From positions 620,001 to 684,000 of the forward strand of contig NZ_AP025305.1 of assembly GCF_036492635.1 (NCBI RefSeq): a stretch of DNA of 64,000 nucleotides. The letters run 5' to 3'. The position numbers and the translations under genes were made by a program. Under the pieces are notes generated by a model. It was not told the origin of the DNA. It searched no databases and saw only the letters and a program-made list of their open reading frames with translations. Within the stretch, counting starts at the first letter, position 1. Every line of letters begins with the position of its first letter. Shown piece by piece: positions 18,326 to 26,536 of this stretch. The DNA comes from Aureibacter tunicatorum (GTDB taxonomy: Bacteria; Bacteroidota; Bacteroidia; Cytophagales; Cyclobacteriaceae).

Positions 18326-19141
18326 ATGCTTGTTGCAAGTGATGTTACATATGGTGCAGGTTCGAGAGAAATTCTTAAAGGACTTAATTTAAGTGTCAAG
18401 CCAGGTGAAATAACAACGGTCTTGGGACCAAATGGTGCTGGCAAATCCACTTTTTTGAAAGCCATTTCGGGAGAGTTGGTGAATGCTAAAGGTGAGGTGA
18501 CATATAATGGCAAGAAAATGAAAGGCTTGCCTGTTGCTCAGTTGGCAAAGACCAGAGCTGTGCTTTCCCAGAATTTTCAAGTGAGTTTTCCATTTAGCGT
18601 GGAGGAAATAGTCATGATGGGAAGAATGCCTCATAAAAAGTCTGATGAAGATCACGAGGGCATAGCAAGAGAAGTAATGAATATGACGGATGTATTGAAG
18701 TTTGCGAGTAGAAACTTTAATAGTCTGTCAGGAGGAGAACAGCAACGAGTTCAGTTGGCGAGGGTTTTGTGTCAGTTGGCAGGAGACACAGACACTCCTA
18801 AGTATTTGCTTTTGGACGAGCCGACTTCTAATATGGACTTAAGCCAACAACAACAAGTTTTTGAAATAGTGAAAGAGGTTTGCGGTAAGAATATTGGAGT
18901 ATTCGCTGTGATACATGACATAAATATAGCAAGCAGGTTTTCAGACAAGATGCTGTTTATAAAGTCTGGCGAACAAGTAGCATATGGAGCTACGGATGAT
19001 GTATTTAATAAATGTGTCATAGAGAGTACATATTCTCATCCAGTTAGGATGTTGAGATGTCCGGACACCAAGTGTCACTTTGTCATGCCGGAAGCATGTG
19101 GAAGACACAAGAATATGAATCAATTAAGGAAAACAATTTAA
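18326..19141 (+). CDS. hmuV: Heme ABC transporter ATP-binding protein
   Basis: The 271-residue ATPase of the importer. Walker A is GPNGAGKST near residue 37. A Q-loop region lies near VLSQNF, the signature is LSGGEQQRVQLARVL, Walker B is YLLLDEPTSNMD and the switch His is in AVIHDINIA. HmuV-family proteins share the FPFSVEEIVMMGRMPH segment seen here. The C-terminal 25 residues contain two Cys and several His, which is longer and more metal-ligand-like than in typical members; whether this matters is unknown. There is no gap after the permease gene and 13 bases before the HemS-like gene, consistent with one operon. Confidence 0.95.
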   Translation: MLVASDVTYGAGSREILKGLNLSVKPGEITTVLGPNGAGKSTFLKAISGELVNAKGEVTYNGKKMKGLPVAQLAKTRAVLSQNFQVSFPFSVEEIVMMGRMPHKKSDEDHEGIAREVMNMTDVLKFASRNFNSLSGGEQQRVQLARVLCQLAGDTDTPKYLLLDEPTSNMDLSQQQQVFEIVKEVCGKNIGVFAVIHDINIASRFSDKMLFIKSGEQVAYGATDDVFNKCVIESTYSHPVRMLRCPDTKCHFVMPEACGRHKNMNQLRKTI

Positions 19142-19154
19142 TCAAACATAAGAC

Positions 19155-20225
19155 ATGGAAAATATTGTCGATAACCTACAGGCAAAAGCGGAAAAGATAA
19201 AGAAGGATTGGGCGGATTTGTTAAATGAAAACCCAAAATTGAGAATAAGAGATGCCGCTAATCAATTGGAGGCCAGCGAAGCGGAACTTTTGGCGACAAA
19301 AGTGGATGGCGAAAATGTTATCCGTCTTGAAGGAGCATGGGATGAGATGGTGAAACGATTTCCCGCTTTCGGTCAAGTGATGTCAATTACAAGAAGCGAA
19401 GGATGTGTGCTTGAGCATAAAGGAGCATTTGAGAAAATAGGCGTTTTTGGGAAGGGAATGCATCATATGGGGCAGGTTATCGGACCTATTGAGACTAGAT
19501 TGTTTTTTCACTCTTGGAAAAGCGCTTTTGCTGTTAAGCAACCGCACGTGAGAGGCTTTCAACAAAGCGTTCAATTTTTTGACAAAGCAGGTGACGCAAT
19601 CACTAAAGTTTACTTGAAGGAAAAAGGAGATCAAGAGGCTTTTGATAACTTTATTTCAGACTATACAAGCTCCAATCAGGACGCTCATCAAGCGGTAGAG
19701 GAAATGGCTGAGCCAGCGACTTTGGCTTTGGAAGAAGTGGATGCCGAGGCCTTGACAAAAGGATGGGACGAGCTTCAAGATACTCATGACTTTTTCAGCT
19801 TGTTGCGCAAGCATAAAGCGCATAGATTGGATGCTTTGAAAATTGTTGAAGGAAAGCATACTTATCAAATTGATCCTGCGACTTTGGAGAGCATGTTGAA
19901 TGTTGCCTCTGAAACCCAGATGCCAATCATGATTTTTGCTGGAAACAGAGGTAATATCCAAATACATCAAGATGTCGTAAAGAAGATTTTCCCTATGGAA
20001 AACTGGTTGAACATTATGGATCCTGATTTTAACATGCATTTGAAAACGGATTTGATCGATACAGCTTGGGTCGTGAAAAAGCCAACCAAAGATGGTGTGG
20101 TTACATCCATTGAGTTGTTTGACAAAGATAGAACATTGATCTGCCAATTTTTCGGTTTGAGAAAGCCGGGAAGTCCTGAAAGAGAAGATTGGAGACAAGT
20201 GGTTTCTGATCTTGGGCAGAAATAA
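19155..20225 (+). CDS. hemS: Hemin-degrading / heme-trafficking factor, HemS/HmuS family
   Basis: A 356-residue cytoplasmic protein with the duplicated fold of the HemS/ChuS/PhuS family. These proteins receive imported heme and either degrade it or pass it on. The N-terminal half contains RIRDAANQLEASEAELLAT and a GEGCVLEHKGAFEKI-like stretch (here ITRSEGCVLEHKGAFEKIG). The C-terminal half repeats the pattern with LPIMIFAGNRGNIQIHQD (reading MPIMIF here), a known family signature, and FNMHLKTDLIDTAWVVKKPT. It is the last gene before a strong terminator, so the first transcription unit delivers importer plus intracellular heme handling. Whether this homolog cleaves heme or only binds it cannot be told from sequence. 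Confidence 0.92.
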   Translation: MENIVDNLQAKAEKIKKDWADLLNENPKLRIRDAANQLEASEAELLATKVDGENVIRLEGAWDEMVKRFPAFGQVMSITRSEGCVLEHKGAFEKIGVFGKGMHHMGQVIGPIETRLFFHSWKSAFAVKQPHVRGFQQSVQFFDKAGDAITKVYLKEKGDQEAFDNFISDYTSSNQDAHQAVEEMAEPATLALEEVDAEALTKGWDELQDTHDFFSLLRKHKAHRLDALKIVEGKHTYQIDPATLESMLNVASETQMPIMIFAGNRGNIQIHQDVVKKIFPMENWLNIMDPDFNMHLKTDLIDTAWVVKKPTKDGVVTSIELFDKDRTLICQFFGLRKPGSPEREDWRQVVSDLGQK

Positions 20226-20262
20226 GATATTATGATGAATTCATAATAATAATGTGGTGTTT

Positions 20263-20293
20263 GCGCCGCTTCTGAGTAAGTGGCGCTTTTTTT
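20263..20293 (+). terminator. Terminator-like hairpin inside the heme gene cluster
   Basis: A 9-bp GC-rich stem (20263-20271 with 20278-20286, one G-U pair), 6-base loop and run of seven T. Only 33 bases separate it from the receptor gene, too few for a complete promoter after it, so readthrough or a promoter overlapping the hairpin must drive the receptor. Confidence 0.85.
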
Positions 20294-20326
20294 AAACTCC
20301 TTTAACTGGAATTAGTCTTAATAAAA

Positions 20327-22576
20327 ATGAATTTTAGAGCAATAACCTCTTTGGCAATGATGTTGTTCATCGCAACAAGTTTGGCGGGACAAACCATTAC
20401 AATCTTGGATAAGGGAACTTCAAAGCCTGTTGAAGGGGTAATAGTGGCGGGACAGTCTGAAGGCAAAGGCAGCTTTTGCTTATTGACAGACTTGAGAGGG
20501 AAGTTGGATGTGGAGATAGAGCCTCCATATTTGCTTACATTAAGACATATGTCTTATGAAGATATTGAACTAAATATTTCAGATACAGAGGATGTGGTTG
20601 TTAAGATGGCAAGAAAGGATATGCGATTAGATCCAGTAGTCGTAACAGCTCAGACAAGCCCCCAATCTGTAAGAAATTCAGTATACAAAGTGAAAACTGT
20701 GTCAGCGGCAACCATTGAGAAGATGGGGGCGGTGGATTTGGAATCAGTGCTATCGAATCAGTTGAATATTAGATTTGAGCAAGATGGGGCTACCGGCACG
20801 TCGAACATCAGCATGATGGGTATTTCAGGTCAAAATGTGAAAGTTTTGATTGATGGGTTGCCTTTGACCGGTAGATCTGGTGTTAATAATGAAATAGACC
20901 TTAATCAGATCAATTTAAGTACTGTTGAAAGAGTGGAGGTAATTGAAGGACCGATGGCCGTTAATTTTGGTGCTGATGCATTGGCGGGAGTTATAAATAT
21001 CATTACCAAGAAAGACGCTAGAGACAAAGTTAACGTGGGAATCAGCTTGCAAGAAGAATCTGTTGGAGATGAATATGGCAAAGACCAAGGCTTGAGACGT
21101 CAAGATGTGAATCTAGGGTATAGAATTACAGATAATTTATTTGCAAGCATAGCAGTTGGTCATAATGATTTTAATGGCTGGAAAGATGGAAATGAATCCA
21201 ATAGATCTCATTTGTGGCTGCCAAAGGAGCAGTGGATGACTAATGGATTATTAAGGTATAGATCTCATCGATGGGATGTGTTTTACAAGTTTGATTATTT
21301 GGATGAGCAAATTGACAACTTGGGAGAACCAAACCCAATCAATAATATGGCATTTGATCAATTGTTTGTGACTAATAGGTGGAATCATCAATTGCAAGCT
21401 AATATTAATATTAACCGTTACTGGTCGTATAACGCTTCATTCGCGTTTCAAGACTATGAGCGAACGACTATTTCTTATAATTACAATACTGAAACAGGTG
21501 AGAAAACAACTTCTGAAAATGGGAATGATGACAATGATATCGCATTTCAGATGTATACGGCAAAGGGAACATTTAATAAAAGAGGAAGCATAGTCAACTA
21601 TCAGTTTGGTTATGATATTAATATTGAGCAAGGAACAGGAGCTAGAATTGACGCTGGTAACACTCAAAGTATTGAAGATTATGCTCTTTTTGCAAGTGCG
21701 GAGATAATGGCATTGGATGAACGATTGAAAATTCGACCAGGATTAAGATATGCATATAATAGCAAGTACAATGCACCTGTCACTCCTCAGATCAATGCTA
21801 AATACAATTTAACAGAATCTTTGCATTTAAGAGCTAACTATGGCAGAGGTTTTAGAGCGCCAACCTTGAAGGAGCTTTATTTCGATTTTGTGGATTCCAA
21901 TCATAATATTATCGGCAATCCGGATTTGCTACCGGAAACTTCAGACAATGTGGGGCTGGGCTTGTCTTTTGCCAAAGGATTGAGTAATGATTTGGTTGTT
22001 AATGCTTCAGTTAATGGGTTTTACAATAAGGTAAATGATAAAATAGAGTATATAGTAGATCCTGAAAATCCGCAAGTTACTACCTTAGGAAATATTGGAT
22101 CTTATAAAACTCTAGGGGCGAATATCGATCAATCTGTTTCTTATAAAAGTTTGCATGGAACTGTTGGTTTTGGTTATATCGGAGTTTCCTATCAAGATTT
22201 GGATGATCAGATAATTTATTATCCTGAGATCAACGCATCGGTTTCCTATACATATTCACCTTGGGATTTGAATATGTCCTTGTTCTATAAGTTTAATGGA
22301 GGCAAGCCTTTTGTAACGCAAGCTGAAGCTAGTGAAGAATATGTGATAGATCGATTTGAAAATTATCACACCATGGACTTTACTATGTCTAAAAGTTTAG
22401 TTGGAAGCCTTAAGCTAAACGCAGGTATCAAGAATATTTTTGATATCAAAGACATAAATACATTATCAAATACTAGTTCTGGTGGTGCTCACGGAGGAGG
22501 TGCAAGCCGAATGGTCGGGTATGGAAGATCTTACTTTGTCTCTTTGAAATATAATTTCGCTTGGAATAAAAAATAA
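20327..22576 (+). CDS. hmuR: TonB-dependent heme receptor
   Basis: A 749-residue outer membrane receptor. Signal peptide about 1-20; a short carboxypeptidase-like domain (about 22-90); a plug domain with VVVTAQTSPQSVRNSVYKV (TonB-box region) and VEVIEGPMAVNFGADALAG; then the barrel. Heme receptor signatures are present: a FRAP box at residues 509-512, an NPDL box at 531-534 and a His at 526 between them, the position of the conserved heme-ligand His in HemR/HmuR-type receptors. A Gly/His-rich loop (SSGGAHGGGASR) sits near the end. It follows the importer operon and precedes the HmuY-like gene by 23 bases, so receptor and hemophore are probably cotranscribed. Confidence 0.93.
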   Translation: MNFRAITSLAMMLFIATSLAGQTITILDKGTSKPVEGVIVAGQSEGKGSFCLLTDLRGKLDVEIEPPYLLTLRHMSYEDIELNISDTEDVVVKMARKDMRLDPVVVTAQTSPQSVRNSVYKVKTVSAATIEKMGAVDLESVLSNQLNIRFEQDGATGTSNISMMGISGQNVKVLIDGLPLTGRSGVNNEIDLNQINLSTVERVEVIEGPMAVNFGADALAGVINIITKKDARDKVNVGISLQEESVGDEYGKDQGLRRQDVNLGYRITDNLFASIAVGHNDFNGWKDGNESNRSHLWLPKEQWMTNGLLRYRSHRWDVFYKFDYLDEQIDNLGEPNPINNMAFDQLFVTNRWNHQLQANININRYWSYNASFAFQDYERTTISYNYNTETGEKTTSENGNDDNDIAFQMYTAKGTFNKRGSIVNYQFGYDINIEQGTGARIDAGNTQSIEDYALFASAEIMALDERLKIRPGLRYAYNSKYNAPVTPQINAKYNLTESLHLRANYGRGFRAPTLKELYFDFVDSNHNIIGNPDLLPETSDNVGLGLSFAKGLSNDLVVNASVNGFYNKVNDKIEYIVDPENPQVTTLGNIGSYKTLGANIDQSVSYKSLHGTVGFGYIGVSYQDLDDQIIYYPEINASVSYTYSPWDLNMSLFYKFNGGKPFVTQAEASEEYVIDRFENYHTMDFTMSKSLVGSLKLNAGIKNIFDIKDINTLSNTSSGGAHGGGASRMVGYGRSYFVSLKYNFAWNKK

Positions 22577-22599
22577 ATATATAATTTAACTACACTAAA

Positions 22600-24015
22600 A
22601 TGTACAAATTTAGACAACTATTACTACTTGTAGTATTGACAGCAATGTATTTTCTATCAGGATGCTCTAATGATTCTAGCAACGATATTAAAGACCCTGA
22701 TTTGACAGTGCAATTTGCCTCTTCAGAACTAGGTTTTCCTGAAGATGAACAAGAAGCCGTAATTGATTTGGTTTTTCAAAGAGCTTTGCCTGAGGCTTCT
22801 GAAATTGAAATTAGCTTTGAAGAGTCGAACTTGACTTATGGTGTGGATTATATTACTGAGCCAGCTGCTGAGGCAGGAATGATCACACTTCAAGCAGATG
22901 CAGGAAACACGAGTATTTCGTTTAAAGTAATAAAACAAGTAGATTTTTATGAAGGAGACGAGACAATTGATTTTACATTGATTTCAGCAGGAATTGGAAA
23001 TGTAATAGGCGATAGAGACGCATTGAAGCTGACATTTGGCCAAATTATTTCGGAAGGTTCTGAGTTAATCGCCGATATGGGTGGCTCTAACCAAACACAT
23101 CAGGTATATATTCAACTGAGCGCTAATAAAATGACAAGGACAGCGAATGATGCATGGGATTATGCGTTTTACAATGGCGACATGAATGTAGTTAAGCTGA
23201 ACTATGCCATTGGCGCAGGAGCGATTTCGATGGAAAAAACAAACTTCGAAGATATTACAGCAGATGATATTGAGGCTGCTAAAGCCAAGCTTCCTGGCAA
23301 CTATGCAGACCCTGGCACATCAGTTGACAATCCAAATGGAGATTTGAACGATGTCGCTTTGAAAAATATTGGATCGGATGAAGCTTCAAGCGATATTTAT
23401 TTAGTCAAGCTGGGAACAACAACTGACTATTCTACAGGTGCTCCTGTTACTGTTGTAAAAGCATGGCAATTGGTTCAATTCGTTAATACTGGTTCTGGTT
23501 ATAAAATGACTTACTCTGATGCGGATGGAACATGGACGGATACATCTTCGATGGATGTAGCGAAAGAAGGAAGCGAGAATTATGTGTATGCTTCTACTCA
23601 AAGTGCTTCATTGGTTACTGTAGAACCAAGCAGATCAACATGGGATATAGCATTTACAAGAATGACAGGTAGAACTCAAAATGGGCCAAATGAAGTTGCG
23701 GCAGGTTATAAAGATTATGTGATTCAAAATCATCTTGGAAGTATAGAAGTAGCTAAGGTTATGATAGATGAAAGTGCTGACCCTAATGAGGCTTTTAATA
23801 GTTTTACAAATGCTGATGTTGAGGGGTTAGAATTTGGTAATGACCAAAATACAATAGGAGATGATTGGCGAAGCTTAAAAGGATATGAATTAGTTTTAAA
23901 TACGGACCGATTCTATATTGTTAAAGATCAAAATGGTCTGATGTACAAGTTAAGATTTACAAGTCTTGGCGAGAATGAAAGAGGTTATCCGCAAGTTCAA
24001 TATGTGCTCTTGTAA
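22600..24015 (+). CDS. hmuY: HmuY-like heme-binding lipoprotein with N-terminal Calx-beta-like domain
   Basis: A 471-residue lipoprotein (lipobox LSGCS, Cys at about residue 22). The C-terminal part from about residue 165 resembles HmuY: it opens with HQVYIQLSANKMTRTANDAWDYAFYNGD, where HmuY proteins take heme at the cell surface and feed a TonB receptor. The N-terminal part (about 33-150) resembles a Calx-beta domain (FPEDEQEAVIDLVFQRALP ... FYEGDETIDFTLISA), which is absent from the short classical HmuY. The heme ligands cannot be placed with confidence because this family uses His or Met pairs at variable sites. It is located directly after the heme receptor gene, exactly as in hmuYR-type loci but in the opposite order. 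Confidence 0.85.
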   Translation: MYKFRQLLLLVVLTAMYFLSGCSNDSSNDIKDPDLTVQFASSELGFPEDEQEAVIDLVFQRALPEASEIEISFEESNLTYGVDYITEPAAEAGMITLQADAGNTSISFKVIKQVDFYEGDETIDFTLISAGIGNVIGDRDALKLTFGQIISEGSELIADMGGSNQTHQVYIQLSANKMTRTANDAWDYAFYNGDMNVVKLNYAIGAGAISMEKTNFEDITADDIEAAKAKLPGNYADPGTSVDNPNGDLNDVALKNIGSDEASSDIYLVKLGTTTDYSTGAPVTVVKAWQLVQFVNTGSGYKMTYSDADGTWTDTSSMDVAKEGSENYVYASTQSASLVTVEPSRSTWDIAFTRMTGRTQNGPNEVAAGYKDYVIQNHLGSIEVAKVMIDESADPNEAFNSFTNADVEGLEFGNDQNTIGDDWRSLKGYELVLNTDRFYIVKDQNGLMYKLRFTSLGENERGYPQVQYVLL

Positions 24016-24058
24016 TTTAATAGGTATTTTGTTTTTCCAATATATTCGATTTTTTATT

Positions 24059-24087
24059 CCTCCTCTATATTAAATAGGGGAGGTTTT
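24059..24087 (+). terminator. Terminator-like hairpin between hmuY and the HutW-like gene
   Basis: A 9-bp stem with one G-U pair (24059-24067 with 24075-24083), 7-base loop and TTTT. It ends 10 bases before the next start codon, so it would attenuate rather than isolate that gene. Confidence 0.7.
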
Positions 24088-24097
24088 CATATTTATT

Positions 24098-25336
24098 ATG
24101 ATGACAAAAAAAGATAAACACCATTCAAAAGAGGCGAGTTCAAATCACTCGCATGGCATGAAGGCGAAGGCGACATTAGATGGGTTGTTATCGCTGTTGT
24201 CTCAATCTCCAGATAAAGACAGAGAAAGAGCTGTTTATTTTCATACGCCATTTTGCGCATCCCGATGTACTTATTGCCCATTTTATAAATACACTACTTT
24301 AAAATCAAAAGGCTATGACAAGCATGTGATAGAGATGAACAATATGCTTGGGAAAATGCCCTATATCAAAGAGCAGCCTTTTGAAATATTCTTTTTTGGA
24401 GGAGGAACCCCAACGTTGCTTGATGACAGCTCAATGAAAAAAGTATTGACTTCCTTCAATGAAAACTACGCATTCGCCGATGATTACGAGTTTACTGTTG
24501 AAAGCACAGTAAGGCATTTGACAGATTCCAAAATATCATTGCTGAAAGCTCATGGAGTAAATAGAATTAGTCTTGGCATACAAGCCTTTGATATAAAGAC
24601 AAGGAGAATGCTTGGTAGGCCAAGCTCTGAGGAGCTTATTTGTGAAGTTGTCAAAAAAGTTCAAGATAGCGGGATGAAGCTTAGCATCGATTTGATGTAT
24701 GGATTGCCTGGACAGACTACAACTCATTTTGAGGAACAAGTAGGGAAGGCTATTGATTTTGAACCAGATAATATCTCGATGTATAGGTTGCAGTTGATAG
24801 GAGATCTGCCAATCGCCAAGATGATTCAAAAAGGGAAATTACCAAATCTGCCGGATAAAAGCTTTATAGCGCGGATGCAATCAGCTGGAATTGATGTGGC
24901 GGCTAGCCAAGGTTATACGCAATGGAATATTAAAAATTTCTCTAGGGAAAAAAATGCTCCTTGTCGATATACGCAAAAGACAATTAAAGACAGGGATTTG
25001 ATACCTGTCGGTTCCTCGGCTGGCGGTAAGATTGGGGATTATAGACTGTTCAGTCAAGTTGACTACACTATATTTTCTGAGACTTTGCAAAATGGAATTT
25101 TACCTTATTTGCACTGTATGGAGAAACCAAGAACAGTTTCAGAGACTATTTTAGGCATATTGGAGGGAATGAAAATAGATAAAACAGCATTAGATTATTT
25201 CCTTAAGAGTGAAGCTGTCAACAAGAGTTTCGAAAGATTATTGTTGGAAGGTTGGTTGAAGACATTTGAATCTGGTATGAAGTTAACCAAGAAAGGGGTG
25301 TTGGAATTTGAACAATTAAAGCACTTTTTTGAATGA
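24098..25336 (+). CDS. hutW: HutW/HemN-like radical SAM protein of heme utilisation
   Basis: A 412-residue radical SAM protein of the HemN superfamily. The cluster motif is CASRCTYC (Cys53, Cys57, Cys60) in the HemN-type context HTPFC. It is followed by IFFFGGGTPTLL and by RISLGIQAF and DLMYGLPGQT, all diagnostic for HemN relatives. The position at the end of a heme uptake cluster and the short C-terminal winged domain match ChuW/HutW, which opens the heme macrocycle without oxygen in enteric bacteria and Vibrio. A coproporphyrinogen dehydrogenase or heme chaperone HemW is the alternative; linkage favours HutW. The N-terminal 25 residues are Lys/His-rich. Two ATG codons (24098, 24101) are in frame. 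It starts 10 bases after a terminator-like hairpin. Confidence 0.82.
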   Translation: MMTKKDKHHSKEASSNHSHGMKAKATLDGLLSLLSQSPDKDRERAVYFHTPFCASRCTYCPFYKYTTLKSKGYDKHVIEMNNMLGKMPYIKEQPFEIFFFGGGTPTLLDDSSMKKVLTSFNENYAFADDYEFTVESTVRHLTDSKISLLKAHGVNRISLGIQAFDIKTRRMLGRPSSEELICEVVKKVQDSGMKLSIDLMYGLPGQTTTHFEEQVGKAIDFEPDNISMYRLQLIGDLPIAKMIQKGKLPNLPDKSFIARMQSAGIDVAASQGYTQWNIKNFSREKNAPCRYTQKTIKDRDLIPVGSSAGGKIGDYRLFSQVDYTIFSETLQNGILPYLHCMEKPRTVSETILGILEGMKIDKTALDYFLKSEAVNKSFERLLLEGWLKTFESGMKLTKKGVLEFEQLKHFFE

Positions 25337-25395
25337 TCTTATTTTTGGTTTCCTGTGAGTCCTTGAAAATTTAATTTTATCTGTATCGTTATTTT

Positions 25396-25481
25396 TTAAT
25401 CATTTAATATTATATTCACCTTTATAAGTAGGGAAATTAATGAAATCATATCTTTAAAGGTAAAAAATATTAAATGATTAA
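25396..25481. repeat. 16-bp inverted repeat reaching over the start codon of the XRE-cupin gene
   Basis: TTAATCATTTAATATT at 25396-25411 and its exact reverse complement at 25466-25481 are 54 bases apart. The right arm contains the start ATG at 25474. It could be a pair of operator sites for autoregulation, about 70 bases centre to centre, or an RNA stem that hides the start codon. Confidence 0.55.
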
Positions 25482-26055
25482 GGACGGTAGTTTAAGTAGG
25501 ATAGGGAAAGCAATCAAGGAATTGCGGAAAATGCGAAAGATGAGTTTACAGGAAGTTGCCGAAAAAAGCCAAGTAACAGCTGGTTTATTGTCTAAAATTG
25601 AGAACTTCAAAACTGTACCTTCGCTTCCCGTTTTGTTTCAGATTTCCATGGCATTGGATGTGAAAATGATGGATTTAGTAAGGGATGTTAATCCCTCGGA
25701 TACGCCTAAGTATCTGTTGATTCGCAAGGATGAAACAAAAAAAGAAAAAAATGTGGAGGCTAAAGGCCTTACGTATGAAACGTTGTTTAGCCAAAGTTTT
25801 AGCAATTCAAATTTGGTGCTGAAAGTGGTATCGGTTTCTCCCAAGACATACAGAGAATCCTACAATGAGGATGCATTGGAGTTGGTGTATGTTTTGAGCG
25901 GGGCAGTGACATATGGCATTGACAAGGAGGAGGTGCTAGTTGAAGAGGGAGACTTCTTGTTTTTCGATGGCAGCTTGTCACATTCAATAGAAAATAGGGA
26001 TGGAGCGCACGCTAAAATGATGAAAATGTATGTGCAAAATTTGGTCAATAATTAA
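25474..26055 (+). CDS. XRE-family regulator with C-terminal cupin sensor
   Basis: A 193-residue transcription factor. The N-terminal helix-turn-helix (about residues 6-65) reads IGKAIKELRKMRKMSLQEVAEK ... TAGLLSKIENFKTVPSLPVL in broken form, the XRE pattern. The C-terminal cupin-2 barrel (about 110-185) contains ELVYVLSGAVTYGI, VEEGDFLFFDGSLSHSIEN and a HAKMMKMYV-like end. Regulators of this architecture bind small metabolites or metals in the cupin and often control neighbouring catabolic or stress genes. It is not obviously in the heme operon: 137 bases separate it from the HutW-like gene. A large inverted repeat spans its leader and start codon, suggesting autoregulation. Confidence 0.9.
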   Translation: MIKDGSLSRIGKAIKELRKMRKMSLQEVAEKSQVTAGLLSKIENFKTVPSLPVLFQISMALDVKMMDLVRDVNPSDTPKYLLIRKDETKKEKNVEAKGLTYETLFSQSFSNSNLVLKVVSVSPKTYRESYNEDALELVYVLSGAVTYGIDKEEVLVEEGDFLFFDGSLSHSIENRDGAHAKMMKMYVQNLVNN

Positions 26056-26152
26056 TATTTAGACCATTTTGTTGTTGTTTTAATCTCCTGCTTTTCATGG
26101 GAACTTAATAGTCGGAATCATGTTGTATTCGTGACATAATATTGTATTGCCT

Positions 26153-26536
26153 ATGAAAACTGAGACGATTAATATCAACGGAGTCGAGGGTAAGTTAACT
26201 GAGACCGCTCGGCTCAAGCAGCATTTTGTTTCTATAGAAATGTCAGAGCCTTTTCCGTTGGAAGAATTAGAGACCTTTATAAAGGAAAAATATCACAAAC
26301 CGTTCCATTATCATACTATAACTGACACTATAGAACATGGCAAAGTGACATTTTATACGACCTTTTGGCGAGAATATATAGATAAGAATGATTTGCTGGC
26401 TATGTTGACACAGATTTCTAATAGAATTGAAAATACAGAATATGTAGATCATGCCCTTCAGGAATCCATACAGTACCTTGATGATGACCAAAAAGTCCAT
26501 TTGGCCAAGGTTTTGAGTGAATTGCTAAGTTCCTGA
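26153..26536 (+). CDS. Unknown small protein, 127 residues
   Basis: I do not recognise this protein. I use the ATG at 26153; a TTG at 26147 would add two residues. It has no signal peptide or membrane segment. The N-terminal half is predicted to mix strands and helices (ETININGVEGKLTE, FVSIEMSEPFPLEELETFIKEKY), followed by a His/Tyr/Phe-rich stretch (KPFHYHTITDTIEHGKVTFYTTF). The C-terminal half is helical and acidic. Its last 12 bases overlap tail to tail with the minus-strand gene that ends at 26525. Codon usage looks like that of its neighbours. Confidence 0.6.
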   Translation: MKTETININGVEGKLTETARLKQHFVSIEMSEPFPLEELETFIKEKYHKPFHYHTITDTIEHGKVTFYTTFWREYIDKNDLLAMLTQISNRIENTEYVDHALQESIQYLDDDQKVHLAKVLSELLSS

